A stretch of DNA of 18,924 nucleotides from NCBI GenBank assembly GCA_041484525.1, contig JBGPHT010000147.1, positions 1 to 18,924 on the forward strand, read 5' to 3'. Positions 6,753-15,324 of this stretch are shown here, in pieces. The translations under genes and the position numbers were made by a program. The notes under the pieces are model-generated. The model saw only the letters and a program-made list of their open reading frames with translations, was not told the DNA's origin and searched no databases. The stretch comes from JBGPHT01 sp041484525. GTDB taxonomy: Bacteria > Acidobacteriota > Terriglobia > Bryobacterales > Bryobacteraceae. How positions within the stretch are numbered: the first letter of the stretch is position 1; the number at the start of each line of letters is the position of its first letter.

Positions 6753-6843
6753 GCATATTCACCGCCGAGACGCCGAGAAGACAAACGTCATGTCTGAATT
6801 TCTTGTGTTCTCTGCGGTCTCGGCGTCTCGGCGGTGAATATGC
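6753..6843. repeat. Palindromic repeat, copy 1 (perfect 26-bp inverted arms)
   Basis: Arms at 6753-6778 and 6818-6843 are exact inverted repeats of 26 bp built from CACCGCCGAGACGCCGAGA; a partly matched A-run/T-run extends the stem. The 39-base centre contains AGACA...TGTCT. The element starts 10 bases after the mrp stop and ends 14 bases before the -10 of the toxin-antitoxin pair. It may work as a transcription terminator for mrp, but no U-tract is tightly attached on the plus strand beyond CTTTTTC. Copy 2 at 7546-7617 has the same orientation. Confidence 0.93.
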
Positions 6844-6854
6844 TTTTTCAGTGG

Positions 6855-6863
6855 TGCTACAAT
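6855..6863 (+). promoter_or_regulatory. Extended -10 promoter of the toxin-antitoxin pair
   Basis: TGCTACAAT is an extended -10 element (TG at 6855-6856, TACAAT at 6858-6863) lying exactly 7 nt before the antitoxin ATG at 6871, which again implies a leaderless transcript. The position expected for a -35 falls inside the right arm of the palindromic repeat. Confidence 0.5.
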
Positions 6864-6870
6864 GTAGTAT

Positions 6871-7098
6871 ATGAGGAAAGCATCGATCCGGGATCTCCAC
6901 ATTCGCACTTCGGAGTTGGTCCGCGATGCCGGCAATGGCGAGACGATCGTCATCGAGCGCCGCGGCGAGCCCGTGGCGGAGTTGCGTCCTCTGACTAAGC
7001 GGCCCAAGAAGGTGAAGCTGCCGGACATGAGCCGCTTCTGGAATGAATTTCCGCAAGTGCCCGGCGACAGCGGCAAGTTTCTTGAGGAAGACCGCTGA
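6871..7098 (+). CDS. Antitoxin, Phd/YefM type
   Basis: A 75-residue protein with the Phd/YefM fold signature: an N-terminal IRDLHIRTSELVRDAGNGE stretch (residues 6-24) leading to IVIERRGEPVAELRPL. In this family the N-terminus binds operator DNA as a dimer, repressing its own operon, and the C-terminal tail wraps the toxin. Here the tail is KLPDMSRFWNEFPQVPGD and the following residues, likely the toxin-binding part. The toxin gene follows after 3 nt. No Shine-Dalgarno precedes the ATG, consistent with a leaderless start. Identified from motif and context; the cognate function is not tested. Confidence 0.85.
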   Translation: MRKASIRDLHIRTSELVRDAGNGETIVIERRGEPVAELRPLTKRPKKVKLPDMSRFWNEFPQVPGDSGKFLEEDR

Positions 7099-7101
7099 TC
7101 G

Positions 7102-7527
7102 ATGTACCTTGACTCGGCTTATCTGGCCAAGTTTTACGTGAACGAGCGGGACTCAGCAGCGGTCCGGGAACTGATACGGCTGGCTGATTCGCGGGTATCT
7201 TCCGTGTGGGCGCTCGCCGAGTTGCCCTGCGTTTTTCATCGTCACGTGCGAGAGGGTATGCTCAGCGCCACTCAAGCACAGGAGATCTTGCGAAGCTTTC
7301 TGGAGCATGTCGACCAGGGCCGCTGGACCCTGGTTCCCGTGACCGAACGGCTCCTGCGGCGGGTCAGTCTGCTGGTGAGCGCGCTTCCTCCTGGTATCTT
7401 CCTGCGCGCTGGCGATGCTGTCCACTTGACCACGGCTTTTGACGAGGGGGAGCCGGAGATCTGGACCAACGACCGGCACCTGCTGGCCGCTGCGCCGCAT
7501 TTCGGGCTGGCCGGGCGCAGCGTCTAG
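7102..7527 (+). CDS. vapC: PIN-domain toxin (VapC-like ribonuclease)
   Basis: A 141-residue PIN-domain protein, expected to be a Mg2+-dependent RNase toxin held inactive by the upstream antitoxin. The acidic residues are in place: Asp4 (MYLDSAYLAK), Glu40 (WALAEL), Asp105 (RAGDAVHL) and Asp124 (WTNDRHL). GAGGAAG lies 11 nt before the ATG, within the antitoxin 3' end, so the pair is cotranscribed. Length is typical for VapC. RNA target (tRNA, rRNA or other) is unknown. The gene ends 18 bases before a second palindromic repeat. Confidence 0.9.
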   Translation: MYLDSAYLAKFYVNERDSAAVRELIRLADSRVSSVWALAELPCVFHRHVREGMLSATQAQEILRSFLEHVDQGRWTLVPVTERLLRRVSLLVSALPPGIFLRAGDAVHLTTAFDEGEPEIWTNDRHLLAAAPHFGLAGRSV

Positions 7528-7545
7528 GATTGGCGCGGAAAGCAG

Positions 7546-7617
7546 TTCACCGCCGAGAACGCCGAGAAGACAAACGTCATGTCTGATTTCTTGTGTTCTC
7601 GGCGCCTCGGCGGTGAG
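7546..7617. repeat. Palindromic repeat, copy 2
   Basis: Arms 7546-7568 and 7596-7617 are inverted repeats with one bulge and a few mismatches. The left arm and centre match copy 1 almost base for base (shared segment runs from TTCACCGCCGAGA through AGACAAACGTCATGTCTGA to TTCTTGTGTTCTC), and the orientation is the same, so copies 1 and 2 are direct repeats about 790 bp apart that bracket the toxin-antitoxin pair. It lies between two convergent genes, vapC and the RND pump, and could act as a bidirectional terminator. Confidence 0.9.
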
Positions 7618-7634
7618 TACAGTTTTCGGGGCGC

Positions 7635-10600
7635 TTAGTCGCCGGCGCTTGCGGGAACTTCCTTCAGCGTCCGCCGGCCCCGGCTCTTCCAGGACTGCAC
7701 CTTCTGTTGCAGTGCCGACATATATATGTAGAACACCGGCGTCAGGTACAAGGTGACGAGCTGCGAGAAGAGCAGTCCGCCGACTACCACCAGGCCGAGG
7801 GGCTGCCGGGCTTCGCCGCCGGCGCCATAGCCGAGCGCGATCGGGACGGCGCCGAGCAGCGCCGCCATGGTGGTCATCATGATCGGGCGGAAGCGGATCA
7901 GGCAGCCTTCGTAGATGGCCTTCTCGGGGGACAGGCTGTGCTGGCGCTCGGCTTCGAGCGCGAAATCGATCTGCATGATCGCGTTCTTCTCCACGATGCC
8001 GATCAGCATGATCAAGCCCACGAACGCGTAGATATTCAGGTCGATGTGGAAGATGTAGAGCGTCATCAGCGCGCCGAAGCCGGCGGAGGGGAGGCCGGAG
8101 AGAATAGTGATGGGGTGGATGTAGCTCTCGTAGAGAATTCCGAGCACGATGTAGACCACCGCGATGGCGATGATCAGCAGCACCCAGAGGTTGCCGAGCG
8201 AGCTCTGGAAGGCTCGGGCGGCGCCCTGGAATTGCGTGCTGATGGTCTCGGGCAGTTCGCGCAAGGCGACGTTCTGGATATTCGAGACCACGTCGCCGAG
8301 AGATGCGCCGGGCTGCAGATTGAAAGAGACCGTCGCCGCCGGAAGCTGCCCGTAGTGGTTGATGGTCTGCGGGCCGGTGTCGGAAACAATCTTGGCCAGC
8401 GTATCCAGCGGAATCAGGCGGCCGTTGTTGTTCTTGAAATAGAGCAGCGAAAGCGCGCGCGGATCGGCCTGGTATTTCGGCTCCAGTTCGAGCAGCACCT
8501 TGTACTCGTTGACGGAGCCGTAGATGGTCGACACCCAGCGCGGGCCGTAGGCGTCGTAGAGCGCGTTCTCGATCTGGTTGACGTTGATCTGCATGGCCGC
8601 GGCTTTGTCGCGGTCGATGGTCACGTTGACCTGCGGGGTGTTCACGGCCACATCGCTGGTGACGTCTTCCACGCCGGGCAATTCCGCCACGGCTTTCTCA
8701 AGCTTCCCGGCCGCGGCATACAACTCGGCCTTATCCGGGCTCTGCATCGAGAACTGGTAGAGGCTCTTGGTGACCTTGCCGCCGATCCGGATGGTGGGCG
8801 GATTTTGCAGATAGATCCGCATGCCGGCGAACGACGCCAGTTTGGGACGCAGTTCGCGGATGAGCTGGTCCACGCTTTTCTCGCGCTGGCTGCGCGGCTT
8901 GAGGTGCACTACGAGCTCGCCATAATTCGGGCCGCCGAGGGTGGATGATGTGGCGCCGCCGACGCTCGCCATGAGCGATTCCACGTTGGGGTCGGCGGCT
9001 ACGAGATCGGCGATCTGCTTCTCGTATTCCACCATCTGGTAGTACGAAGTGCCCTGCGCCGCCTCCGTATAGACCTGCAATTGGTCCGTATCCTGGTCGG
9101 GGATGAAACCCTTGGGAATGGTCACGAACAGGTAGAGGGTGCCTGCCAGGACGAGCATGGAAACGCCCATGGTAGCCACGCGAAACCGCAGCGCCCACTT
9201 CAGCGTGATGTCGTAGACGTTCAGCATCCCCTGGAAAAACCGCTCGGTTACGTTATAGAACCACCCGTGTTTGGCCTCGTGCGCGGCGCGCAGAAAACGG
9301 CTGCACAGCATGGGGGTCAGGGTAACGGAGACCACGCCCGAAATCAGGATGGCCACGCAGATGGTGACCGCGAACTCCTTGAAGAGCCGCCCCAGTACGC
9401 CCCCCAGGAACAGCACGGGGATGAACACGGCGGCCAGCGAGAGCGTCATGGAGACGATGGTGAATCCGATTTCGCCCGACCCCTTGAGCGATGCGATCAG
9501 CGGCTGCTCGCCCATCTCGATGTGGCGGACGATATTCTCCAGCATCACGATGGCGTCATCCACCACGAAGCCGATGGAGAGAATCAACGCCATCATCGAG
9601 AGGTTGTCCAGGCTGTAGTTCAGCAGGTACATCACGGCGAAAGTGCCGATGATGGAAAAGGGCAGCGCCAGGCTGGGAATGATGGTGGCCGAAACGTTGC
9701 GCAGGAACAGGAAGATCACCATCACCACCAGGCCCAGCGTCAGCAGCATGGTGAACTCGACGTCTTTGTACGATTCGCGGATGGTATCGGAGCGGTCGTA
9801 CAGGATCTCCATGTTGACCGACGGAGGCAGCTCGGTGTGGAACACCGGCAGCAGGTTCTTCACGCCGTCGGTGACTTCCATGGTGTTGGTGCCGGGCTGC
9901 CGCTGGATGGCGAGGACGATCGACCGGTCGCTCTTGCCGTGCGAGTAGAACCACGACGCGGTCTTGTCGTCTTCCACACTGTCGATCACCTGGCCGAGCT
10001 CTTCGAGGCGCACCGGCGATCCCTGCCGGTAGGCGACGACGACGGGCCGGTATTGCGATGCGCTCATCAACTGCCCGCTGGCCTGCAGGGTGAAGGCGCG
10101 CTGCGGCCCGATGATGGAGCCGGTGGGGAGATTGACGTTCCAGTTCTTGAGCGCGTTTTCGATTTCGTTGATGCCGATCTGCCGCGCCGCCAGGGCATGC
10201 GGATCCATTTGCACGTGCACGGCGTACTTCTGCGCGCCCATCACCTGCACCTGGGCTACGCCCGAGATCATGGAGATGCGCTGCGCGATGCGCGTTTCGG
10301 CGTACTCGTCGAGGGTCCAGAGCGGCAGGGTCGGGGAAGTGAGGGCGAGGTAGAGAATCGGCTGGTCGGCCGGATTGACCTTGGTGAAAGTGGGCGGAGT
10401 CGGCATGCCTTGCGGCAGCATGCGGGACGACTGCGTGATGGCGGCCTGCACGTCCACGGCGGCGCCATCCAGCTTGCGGGCGAGGTCGAACTCGAGCGTG
10501 ATCTGGGTGTTGCCGAGCGAATTCGATGAGGTCATCGAGCTCAGGCCGGCGATCATGGAAAACTGGTTTTCGAGCGGCGTCGCGACGGCCGCGGCCATCG

Positions 10601-10772
10601 TCTCCGGACTCGCGCCCGGCAGGCTGGCCGTCACCAGCAGCGTCGGGAGATCGACGTTGGGGAGATCGCTCACCGGCAGCTCGCGGTACGCCACCGTACC
10701 GAAGAGTGCGATGGCGGCCATCAGGAGGCTGGTCGCGATCGGCCTCTCGATAAACGTCTGGGAGATGTTCAT
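7635..10772 (-). CDS. RND efflux pump subunit (MdtB/MdtC-like, second pump)
   Basis: A 1045-residue inner-membrane proton-driven efflux transporter of the HAE-1 RND family, closest by eye to the MdtB/MdtC or MuxB/MuxC type. It starts FIERPIATSLLMAAI, shows the proton-relay pair Asp405-Asp406 in GFVVDDAIVMLENI, the TM10 lysine in GIVEKNAIMQIDFA, the repeated IRFRPIMMTTMAALLGAVP segment, and the ending VTLYLTPVFYIYM. Two halves each carry a porter domain, as is normal. In the TM10 motif the residue before the conserved Lys is Glu, whereas the partner pump has Lys. It starts 3 nt after the stop of the first pump. Two non-identical pumps in tandem suggest a heteromeric complex as in MdtBC. Substrates unknown. 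Confidence 0.93.
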   Translation of the reverse strand: MNISQTFIERPIATSLLMAAIALFGTVAYRELPVSDLPNVDLPTLLVTASLPGASPETMAAAVATPLENQFSMIAGLSSMTSSNSLGNTQITLEFDLARKLDGAAVDVQAAITQSSRMLPQGMPTPPTFTKVNPADQPILYLALTSPTLPLWTLDEYAETRIAQRISMISGVAQVQVMGAQKYAVHVQMDPHALAARQIGINEIENALKNWNVNLPTGSIIGPQRAFTLQASGQLMSASQYRPVVVAYRQGSPVRLEELGQVIDSVEDDKTASWFYSHGKSDRSIVLAIQRQPGTNTMEVTDGVKNLLPVFHTELPPSVNMEILYDRSDTIRESYKDVEFTMLLTLGLVVMVIFLFLRNVSATIIPSLALPFSIIGTFAVMYLLNYSLDNLSMMALILSIGFVVDDAIVMLENIVRHIEMGEQPLIASLKGSGEIGFTIVSMTLSLAAVFIPVLFLGGVLGRLFKEFAVTICVAILISGVVSVTLTPMLCSRFLRAAHEAKHGWFYNVTERFFQGMLNVYDITLKWALRFRVATMGVSMLVLAGTLYLFVTIPKGFIPDQDTDQLQVYTEAAQGTSYYQMVEYEKQIADLVAADPNVESLMASVGGATSSTLGGPNYGELVVHLKPRSQREKSVDQLIRELRPKLASFAGMRIYLQNPPTIRIGGKVTKSLYQFSMQSPDKAELYAAAGKLEKAVAELPGVEDVTSDVAVNTPQVNVTIDRDKAAAMQINVNQIENALYDAYGPRWVSTIYGSVNEYKVLLELEPKYQADPRALSLLYFKNNNGRLIPLDTLAKIVSDTGPQTINHYGQLPAATVSFNLQPGASLGDVVSNIQNVALRELPETISTQFQGAARAFQSSLGNLWVLLIIAIAVVYIVLGILYESYIHPITILSGLPSAGFGALMTLYIFHIDLNIYAFVGLIMLIGIVEKNAIMQIDFALEAERQHSLSPEKAIYEGCLIRFRPIMMTTMAALLGAVPIALGYGAGGEARQPLGLVVVGGLLFSQLVTLYLTPVFYIYMSALQQKVQSWKSRGRRTLKEVPASAGD

Positions 10773-10775
10773 CCG

Positions 10776-13700
10776 TCAGTCTCCCGCCTGCATCGCGGGA
10801 GCCAGTTCCTTGCGCGGCCTGCGCAGCGCTCTCCACCGCTCGACGATTGCCGCCATATACGTGTACACCACCGGGGTCAGATAGAGGGTCATCAACTGCG
10901 AAAACGCCAGCCCGCCGACGACGGCCAGGCCGAGCGGTTTCCGCGCTTCGCCACCGGCGCCGTATCCGAGCGCGATCGGCAGCCCGCCCAGCAGCGCCGA
11001 CATGGTCGTCATCATGATGGGGCGGAAGCGGATGAGGCAGCCTTCGTAGATCGCCTCGCGCGGCGATTTGCCTTCCTTGCGCTCGGCCTCGAGGGCGAAA
11101 TCGATCTGCATGATGGCGTTCTTCTTCACGATACCGATCAGCATGATCAGCCCCACGAAGGCGTAGATGCTAAGCTCGACTCTGAAGATGAGCAGCGTGA
11201 GCAGCGCGCCGAAACCGGCCGACGGCAGGCCGGACAGGATGGTCAGCGGATGGACGTAGCTTTCATACAGCACGCCGAGCACGATGTAGACCACCAGGAT
11301 CGCGATGGTCAGCAGGATTCCCATGTTCCGCATGGAATCCTGAAAGACTTTGGCGGTGCCTTGGAAAGTTCCGGTGATCGTCCCCGGGAGGTTGGCTCGA
11401 GCCGCTTCCTCGATGGCGTCGGTTGCCTGACCGAGCGATGTGCCGGGCCTCAGCGCGAACGAAATGGTGACGGAGGGAAGTTGCCCGGAATGCGGAATTC
11501 TCTGCGGCCCGGCGTCCGTCGTGAGCTTCGCTACGGCGCTCAGCGGCACCAGTTGCCCCGAATCGGATTTCAGGTAGATGGTGGAAAGTCCGTCCGCATG
11601 CTTCTGGTATTCGGGCAGCATCTCGAGCAGTACGCGGTACTGGTTGGTGGGCGCATAAATCGTCGAGGCCAGCCGGGGACCGAACGCGTCGTACAGCGTA
11701 TTCGAGATGCCGATCCAGTTCAGGTTCAGGGCGGCGGCGCGGTCGCGGTCGACTGTAATATTGATGCGCGGAGTCTTGATCTGCAGATCGCTCGACACAT
11801 CCTGGAGGCCGGGCAAACGGGCCAGGATGCGCTCGAGTTTGGGAGCCTCCGCGTAAAGTTGTTGTGTGTCGGGGCCGTAGAGCGTGAAATCGAAACCGCT
11901 CTTCTGCATGCGCCCGCCCACGTTGATGGCCGCCGGAATCGAAAGGAAAACCCGCAGGCCGGGAAAACCGGAAACCTTGGGACGCAGGCGGTTGACGATA
12001 TCGGTGACTGTGGCGGTGCGTTGGCGCCGCGGCTTCAGGTTTACCATGAGGCGTCCGCTGGCGGCGCTGCCGCCGCCACCGCCGGGGCCGCCGCCGCCGG
12101 TGCTGGCGTAGAACGTCTCGATATCCGGATCCTCGATCATGATCTTGGACAGCATCTCCTGATACTTCACCATCTGGTAATACGAGGTGCCCTGAGCGGC
12201 TTCCGTTTGCACGCTAAAGTTGTCGTTGTCGGTATCCGGGATGAAGCCCTTGGGAACGATCACGTAGAGGTAACCCGTAGTCACCAGCACCACCAGGAAC
12301 ATCGCCAGCATCACGGGCCGGTGGTGCAGCACCCAGCGGAGTGTCACGGCATAGAGGTCCCGCGTGCTGTCGAAAATCTTCTCCAGCAAGCGGTAGAGGA
12401 AGCCATGCGATTCCTTCTTATGCTCCCGCAGGAAGCGGCTGCATAGCATCGGCGTCAGGGTGATAGAGACGATGCCCGAAATCAGAATGGCAGTGCAGAT
12501 GGTAACCGCAAACTCACGGAACAACCGTCCCAGAATGCCCGCCATGAACAGGATCGGAATGAAGACCGCCGCCAGCGAAAGCGTCATGGAGACGATGGTG
12601 AACCCGATTTCCTTGGATCCGGCGAGGGCCGCCACCATCGGCTTTTCACCGTGCTCGATGTGCCGGACGATGTTCTCCAGCATAACGATGGCGTCGTCCA
12701 CCACGAACCCGATAGATAGGATCAGCGCCAGCAGCGAGATGTTGTTCATGCTGAAATTCAGCATGTACATCACGGAAAACGTGCCGACGATCGAGAACGG
12801 CAGCGCCATGGCCGGAATCATGGTGGCGGAAAAGTTGCGCAGGAACATGAAGATCACCAGGATGACCAGCGCCAGCGTGGCCGCCATGGTGAACTGAATG
12901 TCCTGGAACGACTCGCGAATATTCCGCGACCGGTCGCCGCGAATCGTCAGGTGCACGGAGGGGGGAATCTGCGCCTGGAAACTCGGCAGCAGGCGCTTGA
13001 CCTCGTCGGTGACTTCGATGGTATTGCTGCCCGGCTGGCGCATGACCGCCAGGCTCACGCCGCGAATGCCTTCTTTTCCGAAATCGCCGCCACCATAGAT
13101 TTTGGAAAAGTTCTTGTCGTCTTCGAGGCTATCGAGAACGTTGGCCACTTCGCGCAACCGCACCGGAGCGCCGTTCTTATAGCTGACGATGAGCGGTTCG
13201 TAATCGATGGCCCGCATCAACTGGCCGTTAGCCGTGATGTTGTAAGAGGTGCGCGGGCCGAAGAGGGTGCCGGTCGGGATGTTGACGTTCCAGTTGCGCA
13301 GCGCCGCATCCACTTCGTTCAACCCGATTCCGCGAGTGGCCAGCTTGCTCGGGTCCACCTGCACGCGAACGGCGTACTTGGTGGAGCCGAAGACATTGAC
13401 CTGCGCCACGCCCGACACCATGGAGATGCGTTGCGCCACCATGGTCTCGGCGTACTCATCCAGGTCCGAGAGCCGCATGGTCGGCGAGGTCAGGAAGATG
13501 CTGATGATCGGATAGTCGCCGGGATTCATTTTGCGGAACGAGGGTGGCGTGGGCATGCCCGGCGGCAGCAGCGGCATGGCTGCGGCAATCGCCGTTTCCA
13601 CGTCCACGGTGGCGCCGTCGATTTCGCGGCTTAGATCGAACTGGAGCGTGATATTGGTGTTTCCCTGACCGCTGTTCGAGGTCATGGAGTCGAGCCCGGC

Positions 13701-13922
13701 GATGGTGGTGAACTGCCGTTCGAGCGGGGTCGCGACGGCAGAAGCCATGGTGTCCGGATTCGCGCCCGGCAGGCTGGCCGAAACATTGAGGGTGGGGTAA
13801 TCGACCTGCGGAAGGTCGCTGACGGGCAGCGCCCGGTAGGCAATCACGCCGAACAGGCCAATGGCCGCCATCAAAAGGCTGGTGGCAATCGGCCGCTCGA
13901 TGAAGGTCTCGGAAAAGTTCAC
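10776..13922 (-). CDS. RND efflux pump subunit (MdtB/MdtC-like, first pump)
   Basis: A 1048-residue HAE-1 RND transporter strongly similar to its downstream neighbour. Marks: FIERPIATSLLMAAI, Asp409-Asp410 in GFVVDDAIVMLENI, GIVKKNAIMQIDFA (TM10 Lys) and LMTLYLTPVVYTYM at the end. The start is GTG at 13922, with AAAGGG just upstream inside the 13-nt gap after the adaptor gene; no ATG fits. A glycine-rich insert (GGGGPGGGGG, near residue 603) lies in the second periplasmic porter region, where the partner pump has GGATSSTLGG. It probably forms the second half of a MdtBC-like pump and uses the adaptor encoded upstream. Confidence 0.93.
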   Translation of the reverse strand: MNFSETFIERPIATSLLMAAIGLFGVIAYRALPVSDLPQVDYPTLNVSASLPGANPDTMASAVATPLERQFTTIAGLDSMTSNSGQGNTNITLQFDLSREIDGATVDVETAIAAAMPLLPPGMPTPPSFRKMNPGDYPIISIFLTSPTMRLSDLDEYAETMVAQRISMVSGVAQVNVFGSTKYAVRVQVDPSKLATRGIGLNEVDAALRNWNVNIPTGTLFGPRTSYNITANGQLMRAIDYEPLIVSYKNGAPVRLREVANVLDSLEDDKNFSKIYGGGDFGKEGIRGVSLAVMRQPGSNTIEVTDEVKRLLPSFQAQIPPSVHLTIRGDRSRNIRESFQDIQFTMAATLALVILVIFMFLRNFSATMIPAMALPFSIVGTFSVMYMLNFSMNNISLLALILSIGFVVDDAIVMLENIVRHIEHGEKPMVAALAGSKEIGFTIVSMTLSLAAVFIPILFMAGILGRLFREFAVTICTAILISGIVSITLTPMLCSRFLREHKKESHGFLYRLLEKIFDSTRDLYAVTLRWVLHHRPVMLAMFLVVLVTTGYLYVIVPKGFIPDTDNDNFSVQTEAAQGTSYYQMVKYQEMLSKIMIEDPDIETFYASTGGGGPGGGGGSAASGRLMVNLKPRRQRTATVTDIVNRLRPKVSGFPGLRVFLSIPAAINVGGRMQKSGFDFTLYGPDTQQLYAEAPKLERILARLPGLQDVSSDLQIKTPRINITVDRDRAAALNLNWIGISNTLYDAFGPRLASTIYAPTNQYRVLLEMLPEYQKHADGLSTIYLKSDSGQLVPLSAVAKLTTDAGPQRIPHSGQLPSVTISFALRPGTSLGQATDAIEEAARANLPGTITGTFQGTAKVFQDSMRNMGILLTIAILVVYIVLGVLYESYVHPLTILSGLPSAGFGALLTLLIFRVELSIYAFVGLIMLIGIVKKNAIMQIDFALEAERKEGKSPREAIYEGCLIRFRPIMMTTMSALLGGLPIALGYGAGGEARKPLGLAVVGGLAFSQLMTLYLTPVVYTYMAAIVERWRALRRPRKELAPAMQAGD

Positions 13923-13935
13923 GCGGGGCCCTTTA

Positions 13936-15234
13936 TTAGGTCTTGGGGCGTCTGCCCCCGCCGCCGCCTTTGGCGTCGCGCACTACGACGCGGCTGCCGG
14001 GAGCGAGGCGCAACTGCCCTTCGGTGACCACGGTTTCGCCGGGCTCCAGGCCCGACTCCACCACCATGTCCTGATCCACGCGCGCGCCGGTGGTGACGGT
14101 GCGCGAATCCACAGTGCGGTCTTCCTTCACCACGTAGACGAACTGCCCGTTCTGTCCTGCCTGGATGGCTTCATTCGGCACCACTACGGCATTCTGCTGG
14201 GTGGTGAGCCGCAGCGTAACGCGCACGAACTGCCCCGGCCACAACTGGTGATCGGTGTTGGGAAATGTTCCCTTCAACCGGATGGTGCCGGTAGTCATGT
14301 CGACCGCGTTGTCGACGAACGTCAGCACGCCGGTCTCTTCCGCGGCGGCTTCATCCTGCGGGCGCGCGCGCACCGGCAACTTGGCCTGCGCCATGTAGCG
14401 CTTGATGGCGGGCAACTGCGATTCGGGCACGGCGAAGGTGACGTAGATCGGCTCCACCTGGTTGATCGTCATCAGGTCCATATTGTTGGCCGTCACCACG
14501 TTGCCCTGCTTGATCGCCAGGTTGCCGGTGCGGCCGTCGATGGGGGAACGGATTTCGGTGTAGCCGAGCATCACCTGCGCGTTTTCCATCATCGCCTTAC
14601 TTGAGCCGATGGCGGCCCTGGCGCTCTCGATAGCGGCCTTGTCGGCCAGCACGGCGTTCGATACGGCGTCGGCGCTGGCGCGCAACTGTTCGGCCTGGTC
14701 GCGCGAAATGATGCCGCTCTTCGCGAGCTCGGCGTACCGGTTGGCCTGGTCCACCGCGTATTTCGCCTGCGCCTCGTCACGCCTCAGGTTGGCCTCCGCC
14801 TGTCCCAGGGCGGCGGCGTCGCGGGCGCTGTTGGCGAGTGCCTGATTCACCGCGGCCTCGAGGGGCCGCCGGTCGATTTCAAACAGCAGGTCGTCCTTCT
14901 TAACGTAGTCGCCTTCGTTGAAGCGGACCTTCAGCAACTGCCCGCCGGTCTGGGCCTTTACCGTGATGGTGGAATACGCCTCGACATTTCCAATCACCTG
15001 GATTTCGACGGGTACGTTCTTCTGGGACACTTTTGCCACGGTGACCGGAACGTCGCCGCCGCCCCCGCGTCCGCGACCGCCCTTGCCGCCTCCAGGAGCG
15101 CCGGGCGCGCCGGACGAACCGGCGGCACTCGCGCCGGAGTTCGAGCAGCCGCTCGACAACACCAGTAACGCTACTATAAATCCTAGTAGATAAAGGGCTT
15201 TCCGGACTCCCCCAACACCGGCTTCAGTGAACAT
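13936..15234 (-). CDS. Periplasmic adaptor (membrane fusion protein) of the RND pump
   Basis: A 432-residue MdtA/AcrA-like adaptor that links the inner-membrane pump to an outer-membrane channel. The N-terminus has a hydrophobic stretch ending LLVLSSGC, so Cys30 is probably a lipidation site, although the lipobox is not perfect. A low-complexity Gly/Arg linker follows (about 48-60). Then come the first barrel strand and lipoyl half (VPVTVAKV, then VKAQTGGQLLKVRFNEGDYV), a long alpha-hairpin (about 115-205), the second lipoyl half (YTEIRSPIDGRTGNL), and the beta-barrel and membrane-proximal parts (GTIRLKGTFPN, then VVPNEAIQ). It is the first gene of the efflux operon. No outer-membrane factor gene is present, so an OprM/TolC-type partner must be encoded elsewhere. 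Confidence 0.92.
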   Translation of the reverse strand: MFTEAGVGGVRKALYLLGFIVALLVLSSGCSNSGASAAGSSGAPGAPGGGKGGRGRGGGGDVPVTVAKVSQKNVPVEIQVIGNVEAYSTITVKAQTGGQLLKVRFNEGDYVKKDDLLFEIDRRPLEAAVNQALANSARDAAALGQAEANLRRDEAQAKYAVDQANRYAELAKSGIISRDQAEQLRASADAVSNAVLADKAAIESARAAIGSSKAMMENAQVMLGYTEIRSPIDGRTGNLAIKQGNVVTANNMDLMTINQVEPIYVTFAVPESQLPAIKRYMAQAKLPVRARPQDEAAAEETGVLTFVDNAVDMTTGTIRLKGTFPNTDHQLWPGQFVRVTLRLTTQQNAVVVPNEAIQAGQNGQFVYVVKEDRTVDSRTVTTGARVDQDMVVESGLEPGETVVTEGQLRLAPGSRVVVRDAKGGGGGRRPKT

Positions 15235-15260
15235 AAGGCGTCAAAGAAAGGGCGATAAAC

Positions 15261-15290
15261 ATGATACTAAAGTTACGATCCCGCTGTCGA
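15261..15290 (-). promoter_or_regulatory. Candidate sigma-70 promoter of the efflux operon
   Basis: On the minus strand TCGACA (15290-15285, 5/6 to TTGACA) and TATCAT (15266-15261, 5/6 to TATAAT) are separated by 18 bases and lie 26 bases before the adaptor ATG. No obvious Shine-Dalgarno follows. No binding-site palindrome for a regulator was recognised, and no regulator gene is adjacent. Confidence 0.45.
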
Positions 15291-15324
15291 AATGGCCCTA
15301 TTGAGCCACAGATTTTGGAACTTT

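Noticed and set aside
5828..6784. 318-codon minus-strand frame opposite mrp
   Set aside because: His/Arg-rich shadow; the plus strand carries all Mrp motifs.
9081..10529. 482-codon plus-strand frame rich in His, Gln and Asp
   Set aside because: It is antisense to the conserved RND pump, with shadow-type composition and no family motif.
11250..12446. 398-codon plus-strand frame
   Set aside because: Antisense shadow of the first RND pump.
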